DNA of 64,000 nucleotides, from contig JAEUTA010000025.1 of assembly GCA_016788205.1 (NCBI GenBank), positions 248,001 through 312,000 of the forward strand, written 5' to 3'. A model generated the notes under the pieces. The model saw only the letters and a list, made by a program, of their open reading frames with translations. It did not search any database and was not told where the DNA came from. The DNA comes from Flavobacteriales bacterium. Its GTDB lineage: Bacteria; Bacteroidota; Bacteroidia; Flavobacteriales_F; PHOS-HE28. Position 1 is the first letter of the stretch, and every line of letters begins with the position of its first letter. Positions 18,737 through 26,703 of this stretch are shown here, one piece after another. The position numbers and the translations under genes were made by a program.

Positions 18737-19659
18737 ACACAGCACCGCGCGTCACCGTTATCGTGCCTACGCACAACTACGCTGCCTTTATCGGTGATGC
18801 ATTGCGCTCGGTCCTTGCGCAGACGTTCACCGACTGGGAGTGCATAGTAGTGGACGACGCTTCAACGGACGGTACTGCAGCGATCGCCCGGGAATTCGTC
18901 CGTGCCGACGAACGGTTCAACTACATCCGCTTGGAACGCAACAGTGGCGTTTCTGCCGCCCGCAACAGGGCGTTCGCTGAGGCGAGGGGAGAGTTCATCC
19001 AGATGCTCGATGCGGATGATGTGATCGCGCCGGGAAAGCTGGAAGCGCAGGTAACATGGATGGATGGTCACCAGGATATTGACGTGCTCTATGGTGACTA
19101 CTTCGCGTTCCGCGGAATAGCGGACTTCGCGTCTCGGGGTGCCTATCGTCCGGATGAACAGGTCGATGGAAGTGGAGATGCTATCGTGGCCCGGCTGCTG
19201 CGCAGCAACATCTTCCGTTTGAACACCGTGCTACTGCGCAAGCGTTCGTTGAATGATGTCGGTGGTTTCAGGGAAGGTTTTCGCTACGTGGAGGATTGGG
19301 ACTTCTGGCTGAGGTTGGCTGCCAAGGGGGCATCGTTCCGTTTCGTTGCCGACCGGAACACGATCTCCGGTGTGCGCTCCAATCCGGATAGTCTGAGCTC
19401 GGACAAGCGCGCGATGAGCGATCACTATCTGCCCGTACTGCAACACCTTTGGGTCCATGGTCGACTGTCGCTCAAGAACCGGTTCGGACTCTTGGTGCGT
19501 TACGTCTTTTTCATGATCGACCGATGCATTCTGGGGAAGGGACGTGTGATCATCATCCCTGATGGTCGCGCAGTATTCCTCGTCGTGTTGGTGCTCTTTA
19601 CGGTCTTTTTGCTGCCGTTCTGGCCGTTGTATCGCTTCCGCATCCTGCTGTCAGCCTGA
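18733..19659 (+). CDS. glycosyltransferase family 2 with C-terminal membrane helices
   Basis: The 308-residue protein starts at MNTAPRVTVIVPTHNYAAF with an ATGA overlap. GT-A motifs are VVDDASTDGT, MLDADDVIAPGKLEAQ and YVEDWDFWLRLAAKG. Two hydrophobic segments near the end (about 258-272 and 285-302) anchor it in the membrane. It acts in stepwise glycan assembly; donor and linkage unknown. Confidence 0.9.
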   Translation: MNTAPRVTVIVPTHNYAAFIGDALRSVLAQTFTDWECIVVDDASTDGTAAIAREFVRADERFNYIRLERNSGVSAARNRAFAEARGEFIQMLDADDVIAPGKLEAQVTWMDGHQDIDVLYGDYFAFRGIADFASRGAYRPDEQVDGSGDAIVARLLRSNIFRLNTVLLRKRSLNDVGGFREGFRYVEDWDFWLRLAAKGASFRFVADRNTISGVRSNPDSLSSDKRAMSDHYLPVLQHLWVHGRLSLKNRFGLLVRYVFFMIDRCILGKGRVIIIPDGRAVFLVVLVLFTVFLLPFWPLYRFRILLSA

Positions 19660-19661
19660 AG

Positions 19662-20582
19662 ATGATGAGCAACGGTCCGATCATCAGCATCATCATCGTC
19701 AGCTACGCTACGCGGGACATCCTGCGCGATTGCCTGGTGTCCATCCAACGCGAAGCCGATGTACCGCACGAAGTGATCGTCGTGGACAATAGCTCGCCCG
19801 ACGGATCAGCGGAGATGGTGGAACGAGAATTCTCGGGCGTTCAGCTGATCCGCAGTGGCGGCAACATCGGCTTTTCCCCGGCGAACAACATCGGTCTTCA
19901 ACGGGCAAAGGGCTCGTACATGTTGTTATTGAATCCCGATACGGTGCTTCAGCCTGCTGCATTGAGCGTCTGGCTCGGGCAGCACGAAGTGAGGGGTGCC
20001 GGAATATCCGGACCACGATTGTTGAATGTGGATGGAACCTTGCAGCCTTCTGCCTGGAAAGTTCCTGGTCTTGGACGTGCCGTATTGGAACTGTTCTACC
20101 TCCATCGCCTGTTCGGGTCCGGTGGCTATCCGGCTTCGGCGTTCACGACCGATCACCAACCCGGATTCGTTTCTGGTGCTGCGATGCTGTTCCACCGAAA
20201 GGTCCATGAACGGCTAGGCGGACTGGATCCACATATGTTCTGGTGCGAGGATGTGGACTTTTGCCTGCGTGTGAAGGAGGGTGGTGGTGAGTGCTGGTTC
20301 ATCCATGGTCCGACCATCGTGCACATCGGCGGTCAGAGCTCGCAGAAGAACATGGATCGCGTCATCAGCAACCAGCTCATCAGCCGGATCAAATTGAGCC
20401 GCGTGCATGCTACATGGATGACAACGACGCTGTTGACGGTGGTGATCGCGTTGCACATCGTAAGCAGGGCCATCGCTTTCGGCATCGTATCTCTGTTCAG
20501 GAATGAACCTCGCGCGCAAGCTTACCGCCATGCGTGGAAGAGGTTATGGCGCTACACCTTCGCGGGTGATCGCAGCATTTGA
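19662..20582 (+). CDS. glycosyltransferase family 2, rhamnosyltransferase-like
   Basis: The 306-residue protein has IISIIIVSYATRDILRDCL, VVDNSSPDGSAEMV, GGNIGFSPANNIGL, LLNPDTVLQP and FWCEDVDFCLRVKEGGG. The GNxGFxxANNxG and NPDT patterns are those of the WbbL/rhamnosyltransferase-type GT2 group. A C-terminal hydrophobic segment (about 250-275) follows. It could add rhamnose, but donor identity from sequence is only suggestive. The first two codons are both ATG. Confidence 0.88.
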   Translation: MMSNGPIISIIIVSYATRDILRDCLVSIQREADVPHEVIVVDNSSPDGSAEMVEREFSGVQLIRSGGNIGFSPANNIGLQRAKGSYMLLLNPDTVLQPAALSVWLGQHEVRGAGISGPRLLNVDGTLQPSAWKVPGLGRAVLELFYLHRLFGSGGYPASAFTTDHQPGFVSGAAMLFHRKVHERLGGLDPHMFWCEDVDFCLRVKEGGGECWFIHGPTIVHIGGQSSQKNMDRVISNQLISRIKLSRVHATWMTTTLLTVVIALHIVSRAIAFGIVSLFRNEPRAQAYRHAWKRLWRYTFAGDRSI

Positions 20583-20608
20583 AAGACACAAGCATCAGGC
20601 GGACGGGC

Positions 20609-20616
20609 TATTTTCG
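20609..20616 (+). promoter_or_regulatory. -7 element TATTTTCG upstream of the ligase gene
   Basis: It matches TAnnTTCG and lies in the 69-bp gap before the ligase gene. Four bases later is an ATG (20621) opening a 12-codon frame whose stop overlaps the ligase start. Confidence 0.35.
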
Positions 20617-20620
20617 CCAC

Positions 20621-20659
20621 ATGCCGTTCATGCACAACCCCGACCGGTCCGATGGGTGA
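20621..20659 (+). CDS. possible 12-residue leader peptide overlapping the ligase start
   Basis: ATG at 20621 follows the TATTTTCG element by 4 nt and encodes MPFMHNPDRSDG. Its stop TGA (20657-20659) lies within codons 2-3 of the ligase gene, whose ATG is at 20652. This geometry would permit translational coupling on a leaderless mRNA. There is no homology evidence, so it may be fortuitous. Confidence 0.2.
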   Translation: MPFMHNPDRSDG

Positions 20660-21911
20660 CCAGGTCGCTCCGTCCATTGCACGGTTGACGCCTTTCGAGC
20701 GCGTGGCCTCGTGGGTCTGGTTGCTCGTCTGTGCATTGGCACCGATCAGTGGTCGGCTGATGCCCGTGCCAATGACACTGTCCATCGTGCTGCTGTTGGT
20801 CGTTCTCATGCAACGCAGACCACTGCCCTACGTGCGCTTGCTCTGGCCCTTGGCGGCTTTCTACCTCCTGCACGTGGTCGGCATGCTGTGGTCCACGGAC
20901 ATCAGCTTCGGGCTTTTCGACCTACAGGTGAAACTGGGGCTGGTGTTATTGCCACTCGCGGCCTGCGCGTTCACGGCGCTGTATCCGGATGGCTTGCATC
21001 GCAGCATGCTAGCCTTCACCGCAGGCACCGGCGTTGCCATTGTCTTAAGCGTTTGGAAGGCTACGCTCTGTTACCGGACCGCTGGCGATCCCGGTTGTTT
21101 CTCCCAGAGCACATTCTCGTATGACCTGCATCCGAGCTACGCGGCCTGGTATGCGTGTTGGGCACTGGCGTATTGGGGCCTTCGCGCGGTAAGGAGCGGA
21201 AGTGTGCGCCTGGCTGTGGTGCCGATGATCATCGTGCTCGGGTTGTCCGTGTTCATCATCATGCTGGCGAGCAAGAGCGGGCTCATCGGCTTGTTCTTGG
21301 TCGTGGGTGTCATCATCATCACGTGGATGAAGCGTTCGTCCCCTCGACATTGGCTGATCGCTGTCGGTGCTGGGACCGTTGTTCTCGTAGCGCTCGTGCT
21401 TCTCGGCGGTGGTCGGGTGGTGGATCGCGTGCGCGTAGCATTCGATGCGTTGGGAACGGCCCAGCGCGGCGACCCAGCCCTCTATGCATCGGAGGGTGGG
21501 AGTGAGATGCGGTTGGTTGCGTGGCAATGCAGCGCCGAATTGTTGCCCAGTGCACCACTGGGCAGTGGTACGGGAGATGTGAAGCACGCCCTTGTGGGCT
21601 GCTATGAAGCGAAAGGGGCAAGAGCCGCAGCTGAAAAGCGGCTGAACGCCCACAGTCAGTTCCTGCAGGGCGGCGTGGCTCTGGGTTGGCCGGGCCTGAT
21701 CATGGCGCTGTTGATCGGAATGGTACCCCTGTGGGTGGCGTGCAAGCGGAACCACCTTCTTCTTGGCATGTTCGCTGGTCTCTTCATCATCAACGCAGCG
21801 GTGGAATCCGTACTGGAAGTCCAGGCCGGGGTGGTGCTCGTTGGCATCGTGCTCGGTTTGCTGGCCCAGCACCGAACTTCGTACCCGACCGAACCCAAGG
21901 CCCAAACATGA
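20652..21911 (+). CDS. O-antigen ligase / polymerase-like membrane protein (Wzy_C family)
   Basis: The 419-residue protein has about 11 membrane helices and one larger periplasmic loop (about 265-340) between helix pairs, containing MRLVAWQCSAELLPSAPLGSGTGD and NAHSQFLQGGVALGWPG. The H-S-Q-F-L followed by G-x-x-G is the usual motif region of WaaL/Wzy_C proteins. It would either ligate finished glycan to lipid A or another acceptor, or polymerise repeat units; sequence alone does not separate the two. Its end overlaps the aminotransferase gene by four bases. Confidence 0.85.
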   Translation: MGDQVAPSIARLTPFERVASWVWLLVCALAPISGRLMPVPMTLSIVLLLVVLMQRRPLPYVRLLWPLAAFYLLHVVGMLWSTDISFGLFDLQVKLGLVLLPLAACAFTALYPDGLHRSMLAFTAGTGVAIVLSVWKATLCYRTAGDPGCFSQSTFSYDLHPSYAAWYACWALAYWGLRAVRSGSVRLAVVPMIIVLGLSVFIIMLASKSGLIGLFLVVGVIIITWMKRSSPRHWLIAVGAGTVVLVALVLLGGGRVVDRVRVAFDALGTAQRGDPALYASEGGSEMRLVAWQCSAELLPSAPLGSGTGDVKHALVGCYEAKGARAAAEKRLNAHSQFLQGGVALGWPGLIMALLIGMVPLWVACKRNHLLLGMFAGLFIINAAVESVLEVQAGVVLVGIVLGLLAQHRTSYPTEPKAQT

Positions 21912-23134
21912 TCCCGTTCAGCCCGCCGCGCATAGACGACCGTACCATAAAGGCCGTGGAAGAGGCCTTGCGCAGCGGCTGGATCACAACGGGACCGCGA
22001 ACGAAGGAGTTCGAAAAACGCCTTGCTGCATACTGCGGGGTGGACAAGGTGATCGCCCTGAATAGCTGGACGAACGCTTGCGAACTCGTCTTGCGCTGGT
22101 TTGGCGTTGGACCAGGCGATGAGGTGATCGTACCGGCGTACACCTACTGCGCCACCGCCAATATCGTGATGCACGTGGGTGCGAAGCCCGTGCTGGTGGA
22201 TGTGCTGGACGATTTCACCATGGACCCGCTCGCGGTGAAACGCGTACTCACCAACCGAACGAAAGCCATCATTCCGGTCGATATCGGTGGTCTTCCGGCC
22301 AACATCAAGGCCATCATGCGCGTGGCCGAAGAAGGCTGCAACCTCTTCACACCGAAAGTGAACCTGCGCGTGGATGGCAGCAACCCACAAATGCGTCTGG
22401 GGCGTGCATTGGTCATCAGCGATGGCGCGCATTCATTCGGTGCCAGCATAGGAGGCAAGAAAGTAGGGGCACAGGCGGACATCACCGGTTTCAGCTTCCA
22501 CGCGGTGAAGAACCTGACCACCGCTGAAGGTGGAGCACTGGCCTTGAACCTCCCCGAGCCGTTCCAGCACGAGGAACTCTATCGTTACTTCAATACCATG
22601 AGCCTGCACGGCCAAAGTAAGGACGCGCTGGCGAAGAATCAGCCGGGCGCCTGGCGATACGATGTGGCCTTTCCCGGTTGGAAGTGCAACATGACGGACA
22701 TCCAGGCAGCCATCGGCCTGGTGGAACTGGATCGCTTCGACAGCGATACCACGCCACGTCGCAAGACCATATGCGAGCGATACGATGCGGCTTTCGCAGG
22801 TGATGGACGTTTCACCACGCCGACCTTCAGGACCGGCGATCGCGAAAGCTGCTATCACCTCTACATGTTGCGCATCCCGAAGGCCAGCGAAGAGCAGCGC
22901 GATGCCATCATCACCGCCATCGCCAAGCGCGATGTCAGCGTGAATGTGCACTTCATCCCGTTGCCGAAGCTGAGTTTCTACGAGGGCCAGGGCTATCGCA
23001 TGGCCGATCATCCGAACACGTACAAGCTGTACAGCACGGAGATCAGCCTGCCCGTGTATTACGATCTTACCGATGCCCAGGTGGACCAGGTGACCGCTGC
23101 GGTGAAGGCCGCGGTGAACGAAGTGATGGGGTGA
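21908..23134 (+). CDS. DegT/DnrJ/EryC1/StrS family sugar aminotransferase
   Basis: The 408-residue PLP enzyme starts at MIPFSPPRIDDRTIKAVEEAL (ATGA overlap). It shows GPRTKEFEKRLAAYCG, NSWTNACELVL, DEVIVPAYTYCATAN, DGAHSFGA, and SFHAVKNLTTAEGG with the PLP-binding lysine at about residue 201. The family transaminates nucleotide-activated keto-sugars. The FlaA1/CapD-type dehydratase at 28249-30108 could supply a 4-keto sugar, and the adjacent PglC-like transferase would then move the amino sugar phosphate to undecaprenyl phosphate. Confidence 0.93.
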   Translation: MIPFSPPRIDDRTIKAVEEALRSGWITTGPRTKEFEKRLAAYCGVDKVIALNSWTNACELVLRWFGVGPGDEVIVPAYTYCATANIVMHVGAKPVLVDVLDDFTMDPLAVKRVLTNRTKAIIPVDIGGLPANIKAIMRVAEEGCNLFTPKVNLRVDGSNPQMRLGRALVISDGAHSFGASIGGKKVGAQADITGFSFHAVKNLTTAEGGALALNLPEPFQHEELYRYFNTMSLHGQSKDALAKNQPGAWRYDVAFPGWKCNMTDIQAAIGLVELDRFDSDTTPRRKTICERYDAAFAGDGRFTTPTFRTGDRESCYHLYMLRIPKASEEQRDAIITAIAKRDVSVNVHFIPLPKLSFYEGQGYRMADHPNTYKLYSTEISLPVYYDLTDAQVDQVTAAVKAAVNEVMG

Positions 23135-23730
23135 AAGGCATGGTGAAGCGCGCCTTCGACATCGTCGTTTCGGCCACAGGCTTGCTCTTGCTCTTGCCGG
23201 TGTTCCTTTTCCTTGTTCTGGCCGTGGCATTGAGTTCCCCGGGAGGTGCATTCTTCAGGCAGGTCCGGGTAGGACGGGGAGGGGACGAATTCAGGTTGTT
23301 GAAGTTCCGCACCATGCGACCGGGCAGCGAGGCGAAAGGCCAGATCACGGTGGGTGGCCGCGATCCCCGGATCACCGGCATCGGATATTTCCTGCGTAAG
23401 AGCAAGCTGGATGAGCTTCCGCAGCTGATCAATGTTTCCTTGGGGGAGATGAGCATCGTGGGCCCCCGCCCGGAAGTGCCGAAGTATGTGGCGCTCTACA
23501 CCCCGGAACAGCGCAAGGTGCTCAGCGTTCGTCCGGGTATCACCAGCGCAGCCAGCATCGCGTACATGGACGAGAACGAGATACTTGGGAAAAGCACGGA
23601 CCCGGACCGCACTTACATCGAGGAAGTGATGCCCGCGAAACTGGCGCTGGATCTGGAATATGTGAAGGAGCGGGGCTTCCTTCGCGACCTGTCGATCATA
23701 TCGCGCACGATCACCGGACTATTCCGTTGA
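23131..23730 (+). CDS. undecaprenyl-phosphate sugar-1-phosphate transferase (PglC/WcaJ-type)
   Basis: The 199-residue protein has one N-terminal hydrophobic re-entrant helix (about 10-32), then RVGRGGDEFRLLKFRTMRPGSE, SKLDELPQLINVSLGEMSIVGPRPE and SVRPGITSAAS, the signature of bacterial sugar transferases of the small monotopic PglC type. It starts glycan assembly by moving a sugar phosphate onto the undecaprenyl carrier. GTG 23131 overlaps the upstream stop; ATG at 23140 is an alternative start. It is the last gene of the operon and overlaps the convergent gene at 23719 by 12 bases. Confidence 0.93.
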   Translation: MKGMVKRAFDIVVSATGLLLLLPVFLFLVLAVALSSPGGAFFRQVRVGRGGDEFRLLKFRTMRPGSEAKGQITVGGRDPRITGIGYFLRKSKLDELPQLINVSLGEMSIVGPRPEVPKYVALYTPEQRKVLSVRPGITSAASIAYMDENEILGKSTDPDRTYIEEVMPAKLALDLEYVKERGFLRDLSIISRTITGLFR

Positions 23731-24624
23731 CGAAGTCCCCTGATCGGTCGGCCCCAGCAGATCGCGCAGTTTCTCCAATTCCTTGCTACGCTCGCTATCG
23801 CCCAGCTTCTCATAGCTGTTGGCCAGGTTGTTCAGCTGCCTGCGAATGATGTCCATGTTGGTACATGGTGTGTAGAACGAAGGGCGTGGCTCGATCTTGA
23901 GCTTCTCCAGGAATTCATTGATCTCGTTACGGCCAAGGATGTCGCCCTGACTGAATGCGTTCACGTAGAACAGCACGCTCTCTTCGCCCTGCTGGCCGCT
24001 ATCCGCTCCGCCGATACTCTCTTCGTCCAGATAGGCCAGAACGAAGTGATTGGGCAGATTGACCCCGCGTAAAGGCAGGTCCAGATCCTCGGCCAGCACT
24101 TGATAGATGATGGCCAGCGAGAGCGGATTACCCGTTCGACTGTCCAGCACCTCATTGATATAGCTGTTCTGCGGCGCGTGATAATTGCGCTTGTTGCCCT
24201 TGAAACCGTGGACCTGGAAGAAGATGTGGTTGAACACGCGCACCTTCTCGAAGGCGGTAAGGTGATCATTGAGTTCCAACCAGATATCCTGGCGGATGGA
24301 TGCAAGTCGGGCCTTCACCTTCTGCTCGTCCATGTCCGGGTAGCGGTAGCGGCTGATGATGAGCGCACCTTCCAACAGATCCTCTCCTCCAGACTCTTTC
24401 CAAGCCTTCATGCGATCGGTCACTGCACCCAGGTGTATGGTCTGCAGGATGTCTTCGATCCGCTTGCGGAAGAGGTCACCTAGATCATCGATCTCCCAGG
24501 CGCGTTCCAACACCGGTACCACATGGTCACCGAGGGAAACGATGCGGTCGCGGACCTGGTTGTAGACCCCTTCGTCGGGGTCATCGATCAAGGTGATCAG
24601 CGCACGGATCTCGGTCTCGCTCAT
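23719..24624 (-). CDS. transglutaminase-like protein (SirB1 family)
   Basis: The 301-residue cytoplasmic protein has an alpha-helical N-terminal third (HEAT-like: DDPDEGVYNQVRDRIVSLGDHVVP) and then the Transglut_core2 pattern NHIFFQVHGFKGNKRNYHAPQNSYINEVLDSRTGNPLSLAIIYQVLAEDLDLPLRGVNLPNHFVLAYLDEES. The end (NNLANSYEKLGDSERSKELEKL) is tetratricopeptide-like. The usual catalytic Cys is not obvious in the conserved core, as in many SirB1 proteins. Function unknown. It reads convergently into the polysaccharide operon. Confidence 0.85.
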   Translation of the reverse strand: MSETEIRALITLIDDPDEGVYNQVRDRIVSLGDHVVPVLERAWEIDDLGDLFRKRIEDILQTIHLGAVTDRMKAWKESGGEDLLEGALIISRYRYPDMDEQKVKARLASIRQDIWLELNDHLTAFEKVRVFNHIFFQVHGFKGNKRNYHAPQNSYINEVLDSRTGNPLSLAIIYQVLAEDLDLPLRGVNLPNHFVLAYLDEESIGGADSGQQGEESVLFYVNAFSQGDILGRNEINEFLEKLKIEPRPSFYTPCTNMDIIRRQLNNLANSYEKLGDSERSKELEKLRDLLGPTDQGTSSTE

Positions 24625-24649
24625 GGGGAGTTACCATCCTTCAACACGG

Positions 24650-24675
24650 TGGCCGGGTCCGAAAGTACCCGGCCA
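24650..24675. repeat. perfect 9-bp-stem hairpin in a divergent intergenic region
   Basis: TGGCCGGGT (24650-24658) pairs with ACCCGGCCA (24667-24675) around an 8-nt loop. It lies between divergent start codons, where a terminator is not expected. Confidence 0.5.
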
Positions 24676-24708
24676 TGGTCCTGTTCAGTGGCGCTGTTCC
24701 AGCCTTGT

Positions 24709-24728
24709 TTCAACCGGCATGGGTTGAA
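24709..24728. repeat. second hairpin in the same divergent region
   Basis: TTCAACC (24709-24715) pairs with GGTTGAA (24722-24728) around a 6-nt loop. It lies about 90 nt before the TonB-C gene start. It could be a leader structure or an operator. Confidence 0.4.
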
Positions 24729-24813
24729 GGCCAACTAACAAAGCCGTGTGGAAACGACCGTCGTCCGTGCGCGGCATGATCTTGGCTTGCGGCACGCTCC
24801 CTATCTTCATTCC

Positions 24814-25272
24814 ATGAACTTCCCTAACGCCGCTCGATGCCTGATGGTCCTCCTGGCATCCACACCCCTCATGCTTGCCGCGCAGGTGCGGAGCGATGAA
24901 GCGCCACCTCCGCCGGTGGAAGGACCGGCCGTGATCGGGATCGATGAAAAGGCCCCGCAAGTGTTCACGATGGTGGAAGAGATGCCCGAGTTCCCCGGTG
25001 GGCAGCAGGCGCTGATGAAGTACATGTCAAGCCACTTGCAGTACCCGGAGATCGCCAAGGAGGATGGCATCCAAGGCAAGGTGTTCCTCAGCTTCGTGGT
25101 GCAGGAGGATGGTTCGTTGCGCGACGTGCGCGTGATCCGTGGAGTGCATCCATCCTTGGATCGTGAAGCCATGCGGGTCGCGAAGTCCATGCCGCTGTGG
25201 AAACCAGGCAAGAACATGGGCAAGGTGTGCTGTGTGCAGTACAACCTGCCGGTGAACTTCGTGCTGCAATAA
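24814..25272 (+). CDS. secreted stand-alone TonB C-terminal domain protein
   Basis: The 152-residue product starts at MNFPNAARCLMVLLASTPLMLAAQ, a cleavable signal peptide with no long membrane anchor. A proline-rich stretch (APPPPVEGPA) leads to a TonB-C domain: FPGGQQALMKYMSSHLQYPEIAKEDGIQGKVFLSFVVQEDGSLRDVRVIRGVHPSLDREAMRVAKSMP. Such orphan TonB-C proteins are frequent in Bacteroidota; their link to TonB-dependent transport is not established. An earlier ATG at 24748 lacks support. A tandem relative follows 9 nt later. Confidence 0.85.
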   Translation: MNFPNAARCLMVLLASTPLMLAAQVRSDEAPPPPVEGPAVIGIDEKAPQVFTMVEEMPEFPGGQQALMKYMSSHLQYPEIAKEDGIQGKVFLSFVVQEDGSLRDVRVIRGVHPSLDREAMRVAKSMPLWKPGKNMGKVCCVQYNLPVNFVLQ

Positions 25273-25281
25273 TTGAACAAG

Positions 25282-25695
25282 ATGTTCAGGAACCTCGGTA
25301 GAACTGCACTAGCTCTTGCGGCGGTGTTTTTACCGATGGTTCTCTGTTCGCAGACGGATGGTGCGCGACCTTCAGACGGGGAGGTCTACGAAATCTTCAA
25401 CCCTGAGGTACCACCTGAATTCCCAGGAGGAGAAAGGGCAATGATGACTTACCTCGCCAAGAATTTGAAGTATCCACAATGTGGTGAATGGGAGGGAACT
25501 GCATTTGTCGGGTTCACCGTGGAACCAGATGGTCGCCTGACGAATGTTCGCACGCTTAACAGTGTACCATCTGTACTCGGCAATGAGGCCGTTCGAGTAG
25601 TTCAGGGAATGCCACCGTGGGCTCCGGGAAAGCTGAGTGGGAAAGCCGTTAGAGTGAATTACGCGATACCAGTTCGGTTCCGCATCTCGCGGTAG
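25282..25695 (+). CDS. second stand-alone TonB C-terminal domain protein
   Basis: The 137-residue product (ATG 25282; an in-frame TTG at 25273 is possible) has a signal peptide ending near LCSQ and a TonB-C domain: FPGGERAMMTYLAKNLKYPQCGEWEGTAFVGFTVEPDGRLTNVRTLNSVPS. It aligns by eye with the preceding gene along its whole mature part, suggesting tandem duplication. It is visibly richer in A+T than its neighbour, so it may be older or separately acquired. Its stop is only 10 bp from the convergent phosphorylase gene. Confidence 0.8.
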   Translation: MFRNLGRTALALAAVFLPMVLCSQTDGARPSDGEVYEIFNPEVPPEFPGGERAMMTYLAKNLKYPQCGEWEGTAFVGFTVEPDGRLTNVRTLNSVPSVLGNEAVRVVQGMPPWAPGKLSGKAVRVNYAIPVRFRISR

Positions 25696-25705
25696 TGGAA
25701 TACCC

Positions 25706-26608
25706 TCACACCGTCGTCACCCGCTCCAGCACCTCCGCGATCATGCGGTCGATGGCACCGTGGTGATCCTTGCTGTACTCTTTCCGCAGGCGGTTGGCCA
25801 CAACGGTGCAAACGGTAGCCGTACGATGACCTAGCAAACTGCCCAAGCCGTAGAGTGCGCTGGTCTCCATCTCGAAGTTGGTGCCGCGCAGGCCATCATG
25901 CGCAAAAGCCGTGAAACGTTCGTTCAACCCATCAACGCTGGGCACACCGCGTAGTTGACGGCCCTGTGGGGCATAGAATCCGCCGGAAGTGAAGGTGACA
26001 CCCACCACGTTGTTATGGCCAAGAAGCGTCACCAGTTCCTTGTCACCAGCGGCGACGTAGGGTACAGGGAGGTTGTCCGGCCATTCGGTCTGTTGAAGCA
26101 GTGCGTTCAACATGCGCAGCTCGGCATCGGTGTTCTCGTAGGCGTAGTAGTGCAGCACGTTGTCCAGCCCAACCCCGTAGGCGCTCACGATGCGCGTATC
26201 CACAGGGATGTCCTCCTGGAGCGCGCCGCAGGTTCCTAGACGGATGATCTTCAACGAGCGCGTCTTCTCCTTCGGGCTGCGCGTTTGCAGGTCGATGTTC
26301 ACGAGCGCATCCAACTCGTTCACCACGATGTCGATGTTGTCCGTACCGATGCCCGTGCTCAATGCGGTGATGCGAACTCCATTGAATTCGCCCGTATGGC
26401 CCACGAACTCGCGGTTCTGCACCTTGTGCTCGATGCGTGAGAAGTGGCGACTGATCAGCTCCACACGCCCTTGATCACCAACAACGAGGACGACATCACC
26501 CAACTGCTCGGGACGCAGCGCGATGTGGTAGACCGAACCGTCGGGGTTCAGGATCAGTTCGCTGGGGGGGATGACGGTGCCGGGAGGCGTGAGCGTGATC
26601 GGATGCAT
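25706..26608 (-). CDS. nucleoside phosphorylase (uridine phosphorylase-like, PNP/UDP family)
   Basis: The 300-residue soluble enzyme starts at MHPITLTPPG. It has YHIALRPEQLGDVVLVVGDQGRVELI, TALSTGIGTDNIDIVVNELDALV, KIIRLGTCGALQEDIPVDT, and GTNFEMETSALYGLGSLLGHRTATVC, the phosphate- and nucleoside-binding motifs of the PNP_UDP_1 family (FEMETSALY contains the ribose-binding E-M-E). It cleaves nucleosides with phosphate for salvage. The precise nucleoside is uncertain. The gene is separated by 95 bp from the upstream co-directional gene. Confidence 0.88.
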   Translation of the reverse strand: MHPITLTPPGTVIPPSELILNPDGSVYHIALRPEQLGDVVLVVGDQGRVELISRHFSRIEHKVQNREFVGHTGEFNGVRITALSTGIGTDNIDIVVNELDALVNIDLQTRSPKEKTRSLKIIRLGTCGALQEDIPVDTRIVSAYGVGLDNVLHYYAYENTDAELRMLNALLQQTEWPDNLPVPYVAAGDKELVTLLGHNNVVGVTFTSGGFYAPQGRQLRGVPSVDGLNERFTAFAHDGLRGTNFEMETSALYGLGSLLGHRTATVCTVVANRLRKEYSKDHHGAIDRMIAEVLERVTTV

Positions 26609-26703
26609 GGGTGCAAAGGAAGGAGAGAATGCGAATGCAGCCACAGGCTGCCGGCCTCTGGCTTCTAGCTAGTGGCGGTCGGGCTTCGACCTGATGGTCC
26701 GCG

